64,000 nt of DNA from Desmodus rotundus (lineage: Eukaryota > Chordata > Mammalia > Chiroptera > Phyllostomidae). Within the stretch, counting starts at the first letter, position 1. The number at the start of each line of letters is the position of its first letter. The stretch lies in contig NC_071390.1 in NCBI RefSeq assembly GCF_022682495.2, positions 102,928,294 to 102,992,293 of the forward strand, in the 5' to 3' direction. Below, one piece after another: positions 33,440-43,712 of the stretch. A model generated the notes under the pieces. That model saw only the letters and a program-made list of their open reading frames with translations, was not told where the DNA came from and ran no database searches. A program made the translations under genes and the position numbers.

Positions 33440-33960
33440 GATCACGACATCAGCACCTAAGTATTGGTTTTAGAAAACATGTATTAAACACCAGTGTTAG
33501 GTCCTCTATATCCAGAACTTTACAGTCTCGTGGGGGTGATGGGCATATTCAGAAACGACAAAAACACTGATACGTAGGTGCTAGCAATTTTTAAATGTTC
33601 ATGGGGGCGTAGTCAACGATGCAGAGAAACGTTGGCGAGGGTCACACAGGGTGTGTGGTGGACGAACAAGCCACTGACTGACCGAGAAGTGGAAATTTAC
33701 CGAACTGGACTGCAGGGTGTTGGGGGAATAGAGGCAAACCAAGTTTTACTGGCAGGTGGAAGAGCATATGCCAAAGCATGGAAGCTTGAATTTACAGAGT
33801 ACATTTACAAAATTATAAATTAGCTGATGAATAGATTGGATAAAAGAGAGTGATAGGCAAGAAAATTGAAAAGGTCTTTTTATGCCATGCAAAGAAGGAA
33901 GTGACGGGCACGGAACCTGGATGAAGTTTGAGCAGAAATGTAACACAATAATATTTGCAA
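33440..33960 (+). repeat. Old interspersed repeat, family not assigned
   Basis: Contains the wording of a common mammalian repeat: 'tattaaacaccagtgttagg', 'aactttacagtctcgtgggg', and later 'aggtctttttatgccatgca' and 'tgaagtttgagcag'. Strongly diverged. Confidence 0.35.
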
Positions 33961-33964
33961 TTTA

Positions 33965-34160
33965 GACTGAAACTGGCGGATTTGTTAAAACAGTAAGGGA
34001 GTGGGAGAGGCCTAGTGCAAAACTTGGAGGTTTTATTTTATATTTTAATAAATCCAACAAATCCTGGCCAAATTGGCAGTAGTAAAAAATAATGCTCATA
34101 GTAAAAAATATAACTCGATTTCTTAAGGCGCGACTCCTTATGACCACACTGTGCCACATA
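33965..34160. other. Unassigned sequence with a short direct repeat
   Basis: 'tagtaaaaaata' is directly repeated at about 34078-34091 and 34099-34111. Nothing else recognised. Confidence 0.4.
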
Positions 34161-34164
34161 GTGC

Positions 34165-34262
34165 TTTACCTTTGTTTTTTTTTTAATTGAGATGTAATTC
34201 ACATACAACATTATATAAATTTAAGCTTTAGCTTTTTAATATGTATAATTTCACTAATCCTT
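34165..34262 (+). repeat. Old LINE-1 3' UTR-like scrap
   Basis: 'ttaattgagatgtaattcac', then 'atacaacattatataaattt', resembles the 3' UTR segment of old L1M elements. Short and diverged. Confidence 0.4.
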
Positions 34263-34264
34263 GT

Positions 34265-34408
34265 GTCAACCGTGTGACTCACAATTATTATTACTATCAC
34301 CATTTACAGATGAGAAAACTAAGGTTTGGAAAAGTTAATGAACTTGCCTAGGTCACACAGCTACTTTAGTCCAAGCAATGTGATTGCAGAGCCTGAACTC
34401 CTGATTAG
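34265..34408 (-). repeat. MIR SINE
   Basis: Minus-strand MIR in + coordinates: 'caccatttacagatgagaaa', 'gaacttgcctaggtcacaca', 'gcagagcctgaactcctgat'. Confidence 0.75.
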
Positions 34409-34409
34409 T

Positions 34410-35050
34410 GTAGTATATAGCTAGTTCCTCATTTGACTGGTGTCTCCGAAGATGTCCCAGGCCACATCTGCCTGTGGGTTCACAGGGGCTCCTTAAAGTC
34501 AATGTCCCACAAATGTGTTGTTCTTTTCCCTGCCTGCTGCACATGACCCTTAGATTGCACTTGGTTATTTATGGCCATCCCCAGAGATTGTCTCATGTGA
34601 AACCTGGAACTACCTCCTCATGTTCCCTCTGGGAACCCATCCATACGTCGCACAACCCCAAACTTGTATGTATCACATTCAAGTTCTTGCTGGAATCACT
34701 ACCTCGTTATTACCTACCAACGCCCAGGGGAAACTTGCCTGCCTTTGAATGAATATTCTGGCCTGCTGGCTCAAACTATGGTGTTTTACATATTTAGCTA
34801 CATTAAGATGTAGTTATTAGTTTATAGATTTAAAAAATAGAATTAAAATAACTCTCTCTCCGTTTTTCTTCTGTTGCTTTCCTATCTTTCCACCACCTTG
34901 AAAGAAGAAAAGTCCCACTTAAATCATTGCAGGAGATATTAGGAAGAATTATGGGGCATTTTTGCTAAGTTAGAAATTTAAATCTTAAAAGAGAGACTAA
35001 GAATAAGTTACTATTTTTTTAAAATCTCAGACCCAAAGGCAGAAATACAT
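34410..35050. other. Unassigned sequence
   Basis: No gene or repeat recognised. Confidence 0.4.
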
Positions 35051-35054
35051 TTTG

Positions 35055-35338
35055 AATTACTGTCATACTTCAGATCTCAGTTGAAATGTTATTTCATCAA
35101 AAGAACCTTTACTCTGGTCAATGCTTTAGGTTTTAGCTCTCATCTTTCCTTTATAGAACCTATCTGCCTAAATTATATAACTTGACTGATCGCCTAGTAT
35201 ATGATTCCATGCTTATTTCTTCTGATCAAATGGTAGCTTCCTAAGGGCAAGAACATTTTTTGTTTCAGACACAATTGTCACGTCAGTCTTGAATACAGTG
35301 CGTTACTCTGGCAGACTCTCAATAAGTGTTTATTGCAC
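35055..35338 (+). repeat. L2 LINE 3' end
   Basis: L2 order: 'cttcagatctcagttgaaat', 'gttatttcatcaaaagaacc', 'gatcaaatggtagcttccta', 'agggcaagaacattttttgt', 'ctcaataagtgtttattg'. Confidence 0.75.
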
Positions 35339-35339
35339 A

Positions 35340-36010
35340 CAGGGAAGAAGGAGCGAGCAAACGGACTGTAAGGGTGGTTTCCAGCCCTCAAACACTGTAG
35401 GTGCTTGACGGGAGGAGAGATGATGACCTCTGGCATACCATTTCAGAAGAAGGGTGTTACACTCTGAAAGGTATGGGCTGCATCAGGTGTGACTATGGAT
35501 CAGGATAGAATGTCCCATGGTAACTAACCGGAAATGAGGCTTAAATCAATGTTTCAGTATTTTATAAGTTCCTTGGATCAATGGCAGCATCAGAGAAGGG
35601 AGTTTCTTTCTGTTGGACGGAAACCTTTATTAATGTGCTTTTTCGCTTAATTGTTTTTATCAGACAGTTTCAACAAGTTCTGCACCAATTGCTTGCTTGT
35701 GAGGGATTTGTAGAAAGAAGGCTTGCACCTTATCCTTAGTGATAACTCAAATAGCTTTATAATACCCAGACTCTCGCGGTGCCTGAAGAGCACAGTCCAG
35801 ACTTCATAGCTCCACCCTGTGAAAATCCTTTAAATAACTGCATGTGACTTAAATATTATTTCTGGCATATTTGATGACTTCTATCTCTGCTTGGAATCAC
35901 CAATAGCCTTATTTGACATAACTGTGGATTTGAAAAGCAGAATCTGTAAGCATCCTGGGTACAATAAGTCCTATCAAAAGGAATTTGAAATTCCCTGCTC
36001 TTTTTGTGGT
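35340..36010. other. Unassigned sequence
   Basis: No gene or repeat recognised with confidence. Confidence 0.4.
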
Positions 36011-36024
36011 GGAAATCAAACTTT
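36011..36024 (+). repeat. Target-site duplication, left, of a minus-strand LINE-1 end
   Basis: GGAAATCAAACTTT pairs with GGAAATAAGACTTT at 36224-36237 (12 of 14 identical). Confidence 0.65.
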
Positions 36025-36223
36025 AAAAAAATCTTTTATTGTTATTCAATTACAGTTGTCTGCATTTTCTCCCCTTCCCTCCACCCTCCCCCTTGATTTG
36101 GTCCATGTGTCCTTTATAGTAGTTCCCGTAAACCTGTCTCCCCACTGCCCCCTCCCTGCTCCCCTCTGGCTATTGTTAGATTGTTCTTAACTTCAGTGTC
36201 TCTGGTTATATTTTGTTTGCTTT
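36025..36223 (-). mobile_element. LINE-1 3' end, minus orientation
   Basis: Reverse complement of the same 3' UTR seen at 25460-25690: 'ttattcaattacagttgtct' at the element end, the CT-rich complement of the G-rich tract, 'ttggtccatgtgtcctttat', 'cagtgtctctggttatattt'. Only about 200 bp remain, 5'-truncated. A 12/14 duplication frames it. Confidence 0.85.
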
Positions 36224-36237
36224 GGAAATAAGACTTT
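36224..36237 (+). repeat. Target-site duplication, right
   Basis: GGAAATAAGACTTT, partner of 36011-36024. Confidence 0.65.
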
Positions 36238-38106
36238 TTGAACTGAATTCTAGAAAACAGTATTGAGGACCTACTCAGTGTCTGGGCTCTGGGCTACCTA
36301 AAGATGAGTTGAATGGTTTCTAACATCAGTGTTATTACAACGTGTACATTTCACATTGAAATGCACCTTCTGCTATATTTACTCTTCCGTTCCGTGGTAG
36401 CTCTATGTTGTCCTGGTTCAACATCTGATGCTTAAGGAGTCGTGAAGCACTTGGCATACTTGGCAGGAGACATAAAATAATATCATGGGCCCTTTTAGAA
36501 GAACCCGAAGAATTAATTTGTTTAAGGTTTACTAAAAGGTCAAAAGGAAAACTAGGAGGAGAACAAATGACATCTTTACCAGCATGTCATCATCACAATT
36601 CATTGCACACGAAAAGTGTTTCTTTCAATTTATCATGCTATAGCTGCACACACCCTCACACGCACACCCTCCTTTATTTCAGACATCTACGAGAACGATG
36701 CAGCGTCTTTTCTTTTCATGGAGTATTAGTCCTTCCAGAGGGAGTGGGCAGAGTCACTGCAAAGACATGAACCCAAATCAATCAGTTTGGTTGCTCACTT
36801 ATCCTTTGCCTAATGAATGTTCTCCCCCTTACCCTAATTTCACCGTCCACCTTTTTTTCCATGAAAGAATGGAGGTGATAGTTAACTTTGAATCTACGTG
36901 GGTCAAAACTATATTTTTTTTCATGCCTCCCTTCTCCTCTGAAAGACACAGCAGAGGTGAAGGGTTTTACTTCAAAGAACATAACCATTGGCCTAATAAA
37001 GTTATGGTGGGAGCAGGGCTTCTCGGAGTCAGAGAAAGGAAACGTTGCTGACAGCACACTAACATTGGAAATGGTAGCTCCAGAGTTGCAACTACCTCTG
37101 GTTTTGTTGTGTCGGATCAAGAGGAAACATGACGTTGATTTTGTTTGTGAGAGAAGTCGCCTTTGCCTCTGCTGGGATCACTCCAAGAGCTGAGATAGAA
37201 CGAAAGCACTAAAGGAAGTGACAGTGATGAGTACAGCCTCAGCTGGCACAACTTCAAAACATTTCCGAGGACAGTGTTCCAAAGAGATATCGCAGCGCGG
37301 CTCCAGTAAGTGCTGTACAAATAGATTTAGTGCTGCTCTACAGGAGGTGGGATAAGTCGGAGGAATAGAAAATGAACAAAAACAATACCAACAACAAAAC
37401 CCTCTGGAAAATAAGTTATTGCATGACACAGCTAAACTACAGAAATGTGAGCCTGCAAAACCTTCCCCGTGTGAAAATTTGTTCCTGGAAGGGATCACAG
37501 AGGCTGACAGATGACGAGTTAGCGTTCCCTGGACACCTGTCTGCCGAGTGAGGGCTCCCTTCATTGTGAGGCAGCCAATCTGATTCTTGAACTATTTTTA
37601 ATTAGTAAATAATTTTTCTTTTAATTGAAGAAAACTTCCCTTTCCCTATCTTTTTAATGGGTCCTAACTCCATTCTTTGGAGCAACAGGCACCCCAGCCG
37701 CCAGGCACTAGCCCTTGGCCTGTCAAACACTGTCAGCGTGTCTCTCCTTAGTCTTCTCTTTGCCAAGACCAGTATCATCGACTTCGTCTTTTCTTTTGTT
37801 ATGTTGTTTTGCTGTCTCTTCGCAAAGGTGGTTTTCAGAAAGTGAGCAGATGTGATTTTACAAAATAGGATAAACATTCCTGAAGAGGAGGGGTACTATA
37901 CTTTTATTATGTTAGCCTAAGTTTTCACTATTTAAATTATTGTCAGAATTTTAGACAAAGTGGAGCTTAGAGTCCAATAATCTTCAGTCTTTGTTCACAT
38001 AAACTGTATCCAAAATAGAAGCCTAGCAGAAAATGCTTTGAAGTTAATGTTTTAAAACTAAATGGAAGCTCTTACATTTGTTTGTTAAATTTCATTTTTC
38101 TCATTT
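36238..38106. other. Repeat-poor sequence with several overlapping open frames
   Basis: No gene recognised. From about 36.7 to 37.6 kb the composition is more balanced, and open frames of 101-128 codons occur on both strands (36698-37051 +, 36888-37193 +, 36782-37120 -, 37178-37564 -). None matches a known protein and they contradict each other, so I do not call them. The block may be conserved non-coding DNA. Confidence 0.35.
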
Positions 38107-38122
38107 CTGTTGGGGAGATTTT
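38107..38122 (+). repeat. Target-site duplication, left, of VES SINE 1
   Basis: CTGTTGGGGAGATTTT, identical over 16 bases to 38359-38374. Confidence 0.95.
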
Positions 38123-38358
38123 AATTTTTTGTTTTTTATCCTCACCTGAGGACATGCTTATTGATTTTAGAGAGAGGGGAAAGGAGGGAGAGAGAGAGAG
38201 AGAGAGAGGGAGGGAAACATTGATCGGCTGTCTCCTGCACGTGCCCTGACTGGAGACCGAACCTGCAACCTAGGTATGTGTCCTGACTGGGAATCAAACC
38301 AGTGGCTTTTTGGTTCACGGGATGATGCTCCAACCAACTGAGCCACACTGGCCAGAGC
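38123..38358 (-). mobile_element. Bat VES-type tRNA-derived SINE (copy 1)
   Basis: On the minus strand the element starts with a tRNA-like head holding an A box (TGGCTCAGTTGG) and B box (GGTTTGATTCC). It continues through 'agtcaggacacatacctagg' and a (CT)n body (the GA run at 38172-38210), and ends in an A-rich tail. This layout is that of VES, a pol III-transcribed SINE of bats moved by L1. A perfect 16-bp duplication flanks it, so it is fairly recent. Confidence 0.95.
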
Positions 38359-38374
38359 CTGTTGGGGAGATTTT
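38359..38374 (+). repeat. Target-site duplication, right, of VES SINE 1
   Basis: CTGTTGGGGAGATTTT, exact partner of 38107-38122. Confidence 0.95.
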
Positions 38375-38449
38375 GAATTCTGAATTTTGATTATTGAAGA
38401 AATGAAACAAAAATAATCTGCCATTTATTCACTCCTTTCTATGTGCTAG

Positions 38450-38830
38450 ATGCTTTAAGGATCAAAAAACTATAATGTAAGGCTCACAAGCAAACAAAGA
38501 GGTATAATAACACATTTCACAAGTAGAAGCACACTTGTGTGTTCTGGTTACCCAGAGAAAGGGGTCTGTGAAATTTCTAAAACAAGTTGATACCGACACT
38601 TGAACTGAGTCCTAGAGTCCGACTAGGAGTTTTCAGGAAGAAGGGTTGAGACCACTGTGCCAGGTGCTCCAACATCGCAGATGTCCGTATGTGGAAGAGA
38701 AGGGTCAAGAAAAATAAACACTGAAAAGTGTTTATTGGTGTTAACAAGTGAATTGGTAAATTTAAGAGCAGTTTCATGGGAGTGGTGGTTGCAAAAGTAA
38801 GTTTTTAATGTTAGATTTGACCAGTAGGTA
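38450..38830 (+). repeat. Old interspersed repeat, family not assigned
   Basis: Phrases such as 'ttgaactgagtcctagagtc', 'gactaggagttttcaggaag' and 'gtgccaggtgctccaacatc' resemble the same common mammalian repeat as at 33.4 and 45.1 kb. Confidence 0.35.
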
Positions 38831-38994
38831 AGGAAAATAGAAAACGCTTTGGAAGAATTTGGTTACGAGGCAGATTGCTCTTAGGAAGGAGGGCAGTGTT
38901 TTGAGATGGGAGCAACCTCAGTGAGTTTGTGTGCTGATGGAAAAGAGCCAGAGAGGAAGGTGGGGCATACATTAGAAGATACATTTGATAAAGC

Positions 38995-39080
38995 AAGTAT
39001 CATTAGCTTTTGCTGCATCACTGATCACCCCAAAACTTTTTGGGTTAACTGGTTTCTTATTTCTCACAAATCTGTGGGTT
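38995..39080 (+). repeat. Older interspersed repeat, left part
   Basis: 'tagcttttgctgcatcactg', 'atcaccccaaaacttttt' and 'tttctcacaaatctgtgggt' are the opening of a common mammalian repeat that continues at about 39328. The VES SINE at 39098-39310 splits it. Confidence 0.45.
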
Positions 39081-39097
39081 GGATGGGCAGTTCTTTT
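39081..39097 (+). repeat. Target-site duplication, left, of VES SINE 2
   Basis: The 17-mer 'ggatgggcagttctttt' pairs with 'ggtggggtagttccttt' at 39311-39327 (13 of 17 identical). Confidence 0.65.
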
Positions 39098-39310
39098 TTT
39101 AATCCTCACCCAAGGATATGTTTTTATTGATTTTGGAAAGAGAGGAAGGGAGAAAGAGAGAGGAAGAAACATTGATTGGTTGCCTCCCATATGTGCCCCG
39201 ACTGGTGATTGAACCCACAACCTAGGTATGTGCCCTGACTGGGAATTGAACCCTCAATCTTTTGGTATATGGGGCTATGCGCCAACAAATTAAGCTACCC
39301 TGCCAGGGCT
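39098..39310 (-). mobile_element. Bat VES-type SINE (copy 2)
   Basis: Same minus-strand architecture as copy 1: tRNA-like head at the right ('gccctgactgggaattgaac' in + coordinates is the B-box region), a GA/CT body around 39138-39170 and an A-rich tail at the left. Its flanking duplication is 13/17, so it is older than copies 1 and 3. Confidence 0.9.
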
Positions 39311-39327
39311 GGTGGGGTAGTTCCTTT
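39311..39327 (+). repeat. Target-site duplication, right, of VES SINE 2
   Basis: Diverged partner of 39081-39097. Confidence 0.65.
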
Positions 39328-39645
39328 GGTCTGGCCTGGCTGAGATAATCTCTGAGGTCAGCTGGTGGCATGCCTGGGTTGCATGATTCAGGCCGGCCTT
39401 TTAGATCTGTCACTTGGCTCAGTATCAGCTGGGGCACTGACTAGGCCGTGTACTTTTCATTCCCTTGTAGGCTAGCCTGGGATTAGTCACCTAATGTGCT
39501 CCTGGGATTCCCCGGAGCAGCAAGAAAAGGCAAATTTTAATGAACAAACTCTCTCCAAAGCTCAGTTTACATCACATTTGCTCTTGTTCCATTGGTCCCA
39601 GCGTGTCACATAGCCAAGTCCAGACTCGCTGTGGCTACTGGGAAC
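39328..39645 (+). repeat. Older interspersed repeat, right part
   Basis: Continuation of the repeat at 38995-39080: 'ggctgagataatctctgagg', 'cagctggtggcatgcctggg', 'ccattggtcccagcgtgtca', 'catagccaagtccagact'. Same general kind of element as the one split at 13.3 kb. Family not assigned. Confidence 0.45.
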
Positions 39646-39649
39646 TAGG

Positions 39650-41049
39650 AATTGTCAGAGGCCATGCTGCAGCTATTTACCACAGCAGAGAGGAGAGGTG
39701 GGACCCCCGAGAGGCCTAGGCTTAGAGCACAGGAAGCACGTAATGCAAGGATGGCTCCTGAGGTAGTTAACTCTGTAGGCAGGAGAGCATCAAGTCAAGG
39801 GAGTTTATTCCTCATGGCTTCTTTTTCCTCTTTGAAGTGGGGGTTGTGTCATCCCCTGGATGCAATGGGAGGACATGTATGAAAGGGGGGGGTTAAGAGA
39901 GTTATAAACTTCTAAAGTGCTAGAAAAAAAGAGAGGGAGCTGACAAGAGACATGGGAAAAATGATTGCCATTAAATATTGGAAGTCTGTTTTAAGATTTA
40001 AAACCACAGAGTTATAGTGGTACCCATTTAAAGGTTGTTTAGGGTTTTTTTTTTTTCCAGCTTTGCTCAATAACTTGATTATAGAAATGGAGAAAGTCTA
40101 GGTTGGATGGACCTGAGTTTAGAATTTTATGAGGTGAGAGTTGTTGAGTGAGGAACTATGGAGTCTTGGTGTAAAGGGCTATAAATTAAATATAAAGTTA
40201 AGAGATTTTGGTCCTGATAAGTTCAAAGTGCCAGTGTTGTGGAACAAAGGGAAGTGAAAAGGGGAAATCTATGGTCAAAATAGGCTATTAGAGTTCATGC
40301 TTGCAGAGGTGAAGCAGTTCTGGATTGGTCTCAGAGTGGGTATCACCGGGGCCGAGGTACAGGTAAAGTTGTTAACAGGGAGTGTCATGGGACAGGGAGG
40401 GTTACAGTGTATCTAACATCCACGTGGATATTGGCATTACTTGGGAACAGGAGGAAGGCTAAGAACCACTGGTTACAAAATGTATCTCCCCTTTCTAGAG
40501 AGTGTTTTCCAGACTCTCCTTCCTTTAGTGAAAAAGATGGAGACAAAATAGGCATTGGGTAAGTCTTTTGTCTCTCTGTTTTCTGTAAACATTGAACACC
40601 CTTCCTAAACAGGTGCCATTAGCTTTACCTTTGGGCGGTTTCTCTTTTCTCAGTTTTAAAAACGCTGCTGATGACTGAATTCCCTCTAAGCCTCAGTGCA
40701 CTCAGATTTAAGACCTTGTTACACTCTTCCAGCAGAGCTAAGCCCCTCCTCCCCTCCATGTATCTCTGCTTTTGTGCTCGCTCTTCCAGCTTTTACACGT
40801 CCTCTTGAAATCTGAGAACTCTCTCCTAACTTGATTGGTTTCTCTAAATATCTTTTCATTCCCCCCCCCCCCTCCATTTGGTCCATTGTTGGAGCCACAT
40901 TGCCTTTGTTCCTGGTTCCTACCTACTTTTTTATCTGAACTTAAAAAAATGGGAGAAGAAACATATTTGTTTGCAAATATAGGATAGATAACTGGGACTA
41001 TTCCAACATTTGAATTTTTTTCTGAGTTTAGAGAAAAACACACAGTCAG
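39650..41049. other. Unassigned sequence
   Basis: No gene. A poly(C) run of twelve lies at 40861-40872 and a T run at 40050-40063. A worn hAT-like end ('ggctaagaaccactgg') lies near 40458-40473. Confidence 0.4.
40529..40558 (+). other. Candidate 30-nt microexon (speculative)
   Basis: A good acceptor ('ctctccttcctttag') is followed by 30 nt and then TGG|GTAAGT. One frame is open (EKDGDKIGIG), and 30 nt keeps the frame. No neighbouring exon or protein match is known to me, so chance is the default reading. Confidence 0.15.
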
Positions 41050-41054
41050 CTTTT

Positions 41055-41315
41055 TCCTCATGTTTGTCCCAAGGCATAAATCATGGAATCAAGTAGATCT
41101 AAATTCAAGTCCAGATCTACCACCAGTTATCTGAGAATTCATAGATAAGTGCTAGATATCTTTTGAAGATGTCTCAAAAGAGTGAGACATCTTTTGAGCC
41201 TGAACTCTCATTTACCAAATGGATGAAAGTATAGAACTTATTCTTGTGATAATAAGCTGAAATAATGCATGTCTTCTATGCATAAAGACTGGTACAAAAC
41301 ACACCCTTGGAAAAT
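41055..41315 (+). repeat. MIR SINE with an internal rearrangement
   Basis: MIR phrases on the + strand: 'aattcaagtccagatctacc', 'ttgagcctgaactctcattt', 'accaaatggatgaaagta'. An extra segment of about 30 nt made of inverted copies of CTTTTGA and AGATGTCTC interrupts the middle (41160-41198). Confidence 0.6.
41160..41198. repeat. Nested alternative hairpins
   Basis: AGATGTCTC (41167-41175) pairs with GAGACATCT (41184-41192). CTCAAAAG (41173-41180) pairs with CTTTTGAG (41191-41198). CTTTTGA (41160-41166) pairs with TCAAAAG (41174-41180). All matches are perfect, and they exclude one another. Confidence 0.85.
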
Positions 41316-41319
41316 GTTA

Positions 41320-43340
41320 ATTCTTAATCCTGTTCCTACTCCTGATAATTTATTTCTTGTTAGTCAGATATGAGTCCACAGATTCTGCTTTTCATATATG
41401 TAAAACTATTGTGAGTTGAACTTGTCAATAAGACAAAGACAAAAATTAGAAATCTTTGAAGTAGTGATAAAAATGAAATTAAAAATGAATGAAATGTTGT
41501 TAATTTTTATCTTTAAATTGCTTTTTGACAGTCTTATTTTAAGCATTACTACTACCTTTGAAAGGATATAAATTGGCTACATGGAATGGTAGGAAATGCC
41601 TGCAAGACCAACTAGCTAAAATAGCTTCAAGAAATTGCCCCATCTTCTGAAATTTTCTGCACTTATTTAAGTTTAGGCTTTGCCTACTGAAAACTACTGT
41701 TGAAGTCAAATATTAGTTAGGGGCAATATAATGTATTGTTAGATTAGATTAGTAATTAGATTATAATGCTGAAAAGGGGCAATTTTTAAAAAGGAGGTAA
41801 GACATCAGACAGATATATTTTTGACAGGGAGAGAGGTAAAGGAAAAGTCAGAAGTATTTGATTGTGTAAGTAGAAGTTATAATGTCGGAATACTATTGCC
41901 ATTATCTGCATTTCTTATTAAGATTTCAAGTGGTCGTAGAGTTTCTGACAACACAGGCAGTTTTGAAGGGAAAGAAACAGAGTGTAATTCCACAGAGTGC
42001 CAGTGGTCCTGACACCGCTCGTGGGCGCGCAGTTGAGAGACCCCTCCGCTGCGTCTGAGGTCGGTGTGACACGCACCTCCAGCTCACCTGTCGACATCAC
42101 TGCCTCTTGTCACAACAGAGGCACAAAAGCCTCTCTCCTGTATTGTGTGTAACCTGATCTACAAGGGAGGGCGTGCAAGCCTGAAGAAGGCATTTCCTCC
42201 CTTTCATTTTTGTGGTAAAACCACCCTTATTAATGCTTATAAGATTATTTCAAATATCTGTCAGTTTTTATGCTGCCAGTTCGCTTATGATACTAGTTTG
42301 CATTTTAGATTAAGGATATACCTAATCATTAAAAATATGAACCAGTTATCTATTCTAAGTTAGACTGAATTTAAAAATTATTAAATGTCTGGCCTCACTT
42401 CTCTCCTCTTCATGTCTAAATGTCTAAACTATTATATTTAATTATTAAATGGAGTTAGAGGAAACCTTAGTTTAACAGTGACGTATTTGCTTCTGCTAAT
42501 TTTAATTTAAAAATAGGATGTGCGGTTAAGGAACTTTAGACAATAAATGGTGTCCTAACACAAGGGTCTTTAGACCATCCTGGTTTTGGCAGAAACAAAG
42601 AGTAGAACTCTGCCATCAATTTGGAGACAGAGCACCTGAGTTGGAAGAAGCCTGGTCGGATTACCTTGGTTAAGTTGCAACTTGATTTGCACCTTCCTTC
42701 CATGTGAATGAAAACCAAAACAGAACAAGTCAAAACAACAATAAGAAAAAGGCAGCTGTTAGGATAACCGCTTGAGGTCTGTCATACGGGCTTGGGGGCT
42801 GGACTGAGAGTGATGGGGTGAGGCAACAGAACCACTGAATTTTGACCTCACTTACTCAAAAGGTCTCACATACAACCACTTTGATATCTACAGAATAATT
42901 TTCATTCAGTTGCAGAATATATTGACAGAATTCAGAGATCATGTATGTATTTATTAGTTTGGATGAGGTTTATCCGTAGTAAAGAGACCTTATAATAATT
43001 GTGGCCGAAAGGAGAGAGGCCTATTTGTTTTCCTTCTGCAGAGCAGCTGCAGTGAGCATTCTCAAGGCAGTGCCCTGCTTTGGCCTCCAGGGCCCTTCGG
43101 GAATTTGGGCTCTTACGTCATGTGTTTCTGTCGTTTCCTAGTGCCCTCCCACCTTCCAAGGCTGAGGCTGGATCACCGTGAATTCCAGCTGTGGAAAGGA
43201 AAGGGAAAGTGCAGGAGGTGCACTGATGGTCTTAAGTTCTTCTCCAGATGTGGCAAACATCTTTCTCTCACACTCATTTGGAGGGAACTTAGTCACATGA
43301 TCACCTTTATTTAGTAGGAGGAAGGGAAGTATGTAAGTAG
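41320..43340. other. Unassigned sequence; CpG cluster at about 41995-42110
   Basis: No gene recognised. Around 42.0-42.1 kb about ten CpGs fall in 120 bp ('gtgggcgcgcag', 'ctgcgtctgaggtcgg', 'cacgcacc', 'gtcgac'), unlike the surroundings. On the minus strand GTCGACAG|GTGAGC, a donor-like site, lies at its edge. Confidence 0.4.
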
Positions 43341-43345
43341 AAAGG
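43341..43345 (+). repeat. 5-bp target-site duplication, left, of the LTR
   Basis: AAAGG, compared with AAAGA at 43708-43712. ERVL-type integrases make 5-bp duplications. Confidence 0.55.
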
Positions 43346-43707
43346 TGTCTCAGTCTGTTTAGGCTGCTGTAACAAAATACCACAGACTGGATGGTTTAGA
43401 AACAGCAGAAATTCATTTCTCATCGTTTCAGGGTCTGGGAAGTCCAGGATCATGGCGCTGGCGAACTGGGTGTCGATAAGGGCTTCCTCGTTCACAGACA
43501 GGAACTTTTCACTGTGTTCGCACATGGTGGAAAGGGTAAGGGGTCTCTCTAGAGGTCTCCTTTTTAAAGGCACTAATCCCATTCATGGGAGTTCTTCTCT
43601 CATGACCTAATTACTTACCAAAGACCCCACCTCCCAATACCATCATCTCGGGCATTAGGTTTCCAACATACGAACTTAGAGAAGACACAATCATTCAGAC
43701 CATAGCA
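43346..43707 (-). mobile_element. Solo LTR, MST-like (ERVL-MaLR)
   Basis: A 362-bp LTR read on the minus strand. It begins TGCTATGG and ends in '...actgagaca', with the MaLR body: 'ttaggtcatgagagaag', 'gggattagtgcc', the spaced 'ccatgtgcgaacacagtg' phrase and the 3' 'gtattttgttacagcagcct'. No internal region or second LTR is present, so it is a recombination-derived solo LTR. The flanking 5-mers agree at 4 of 5. The subfamily is judged from memory of the consensus. Confidence 0.8.
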
Positions 43708-43712
43708 AAAGA
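43708..43712 (+). repeat. 5-bp target-site duplication, right, of the LTR
   Basis: AAAGA, partner of 43341-43345. Confidence 0.55.

Noticed and set aside
33541..33830. Possible mitochondrial or coding insertion
   Set aside because: No mitochondrial gene order or tRNA features are recognised; the sequence fits an old dispersed repeat better.
38270..38358. tRNA gene
   Set aside because: A and B boxes are present, but they belong to the head of a VES SINE, with SINE body, tail and target duplications.
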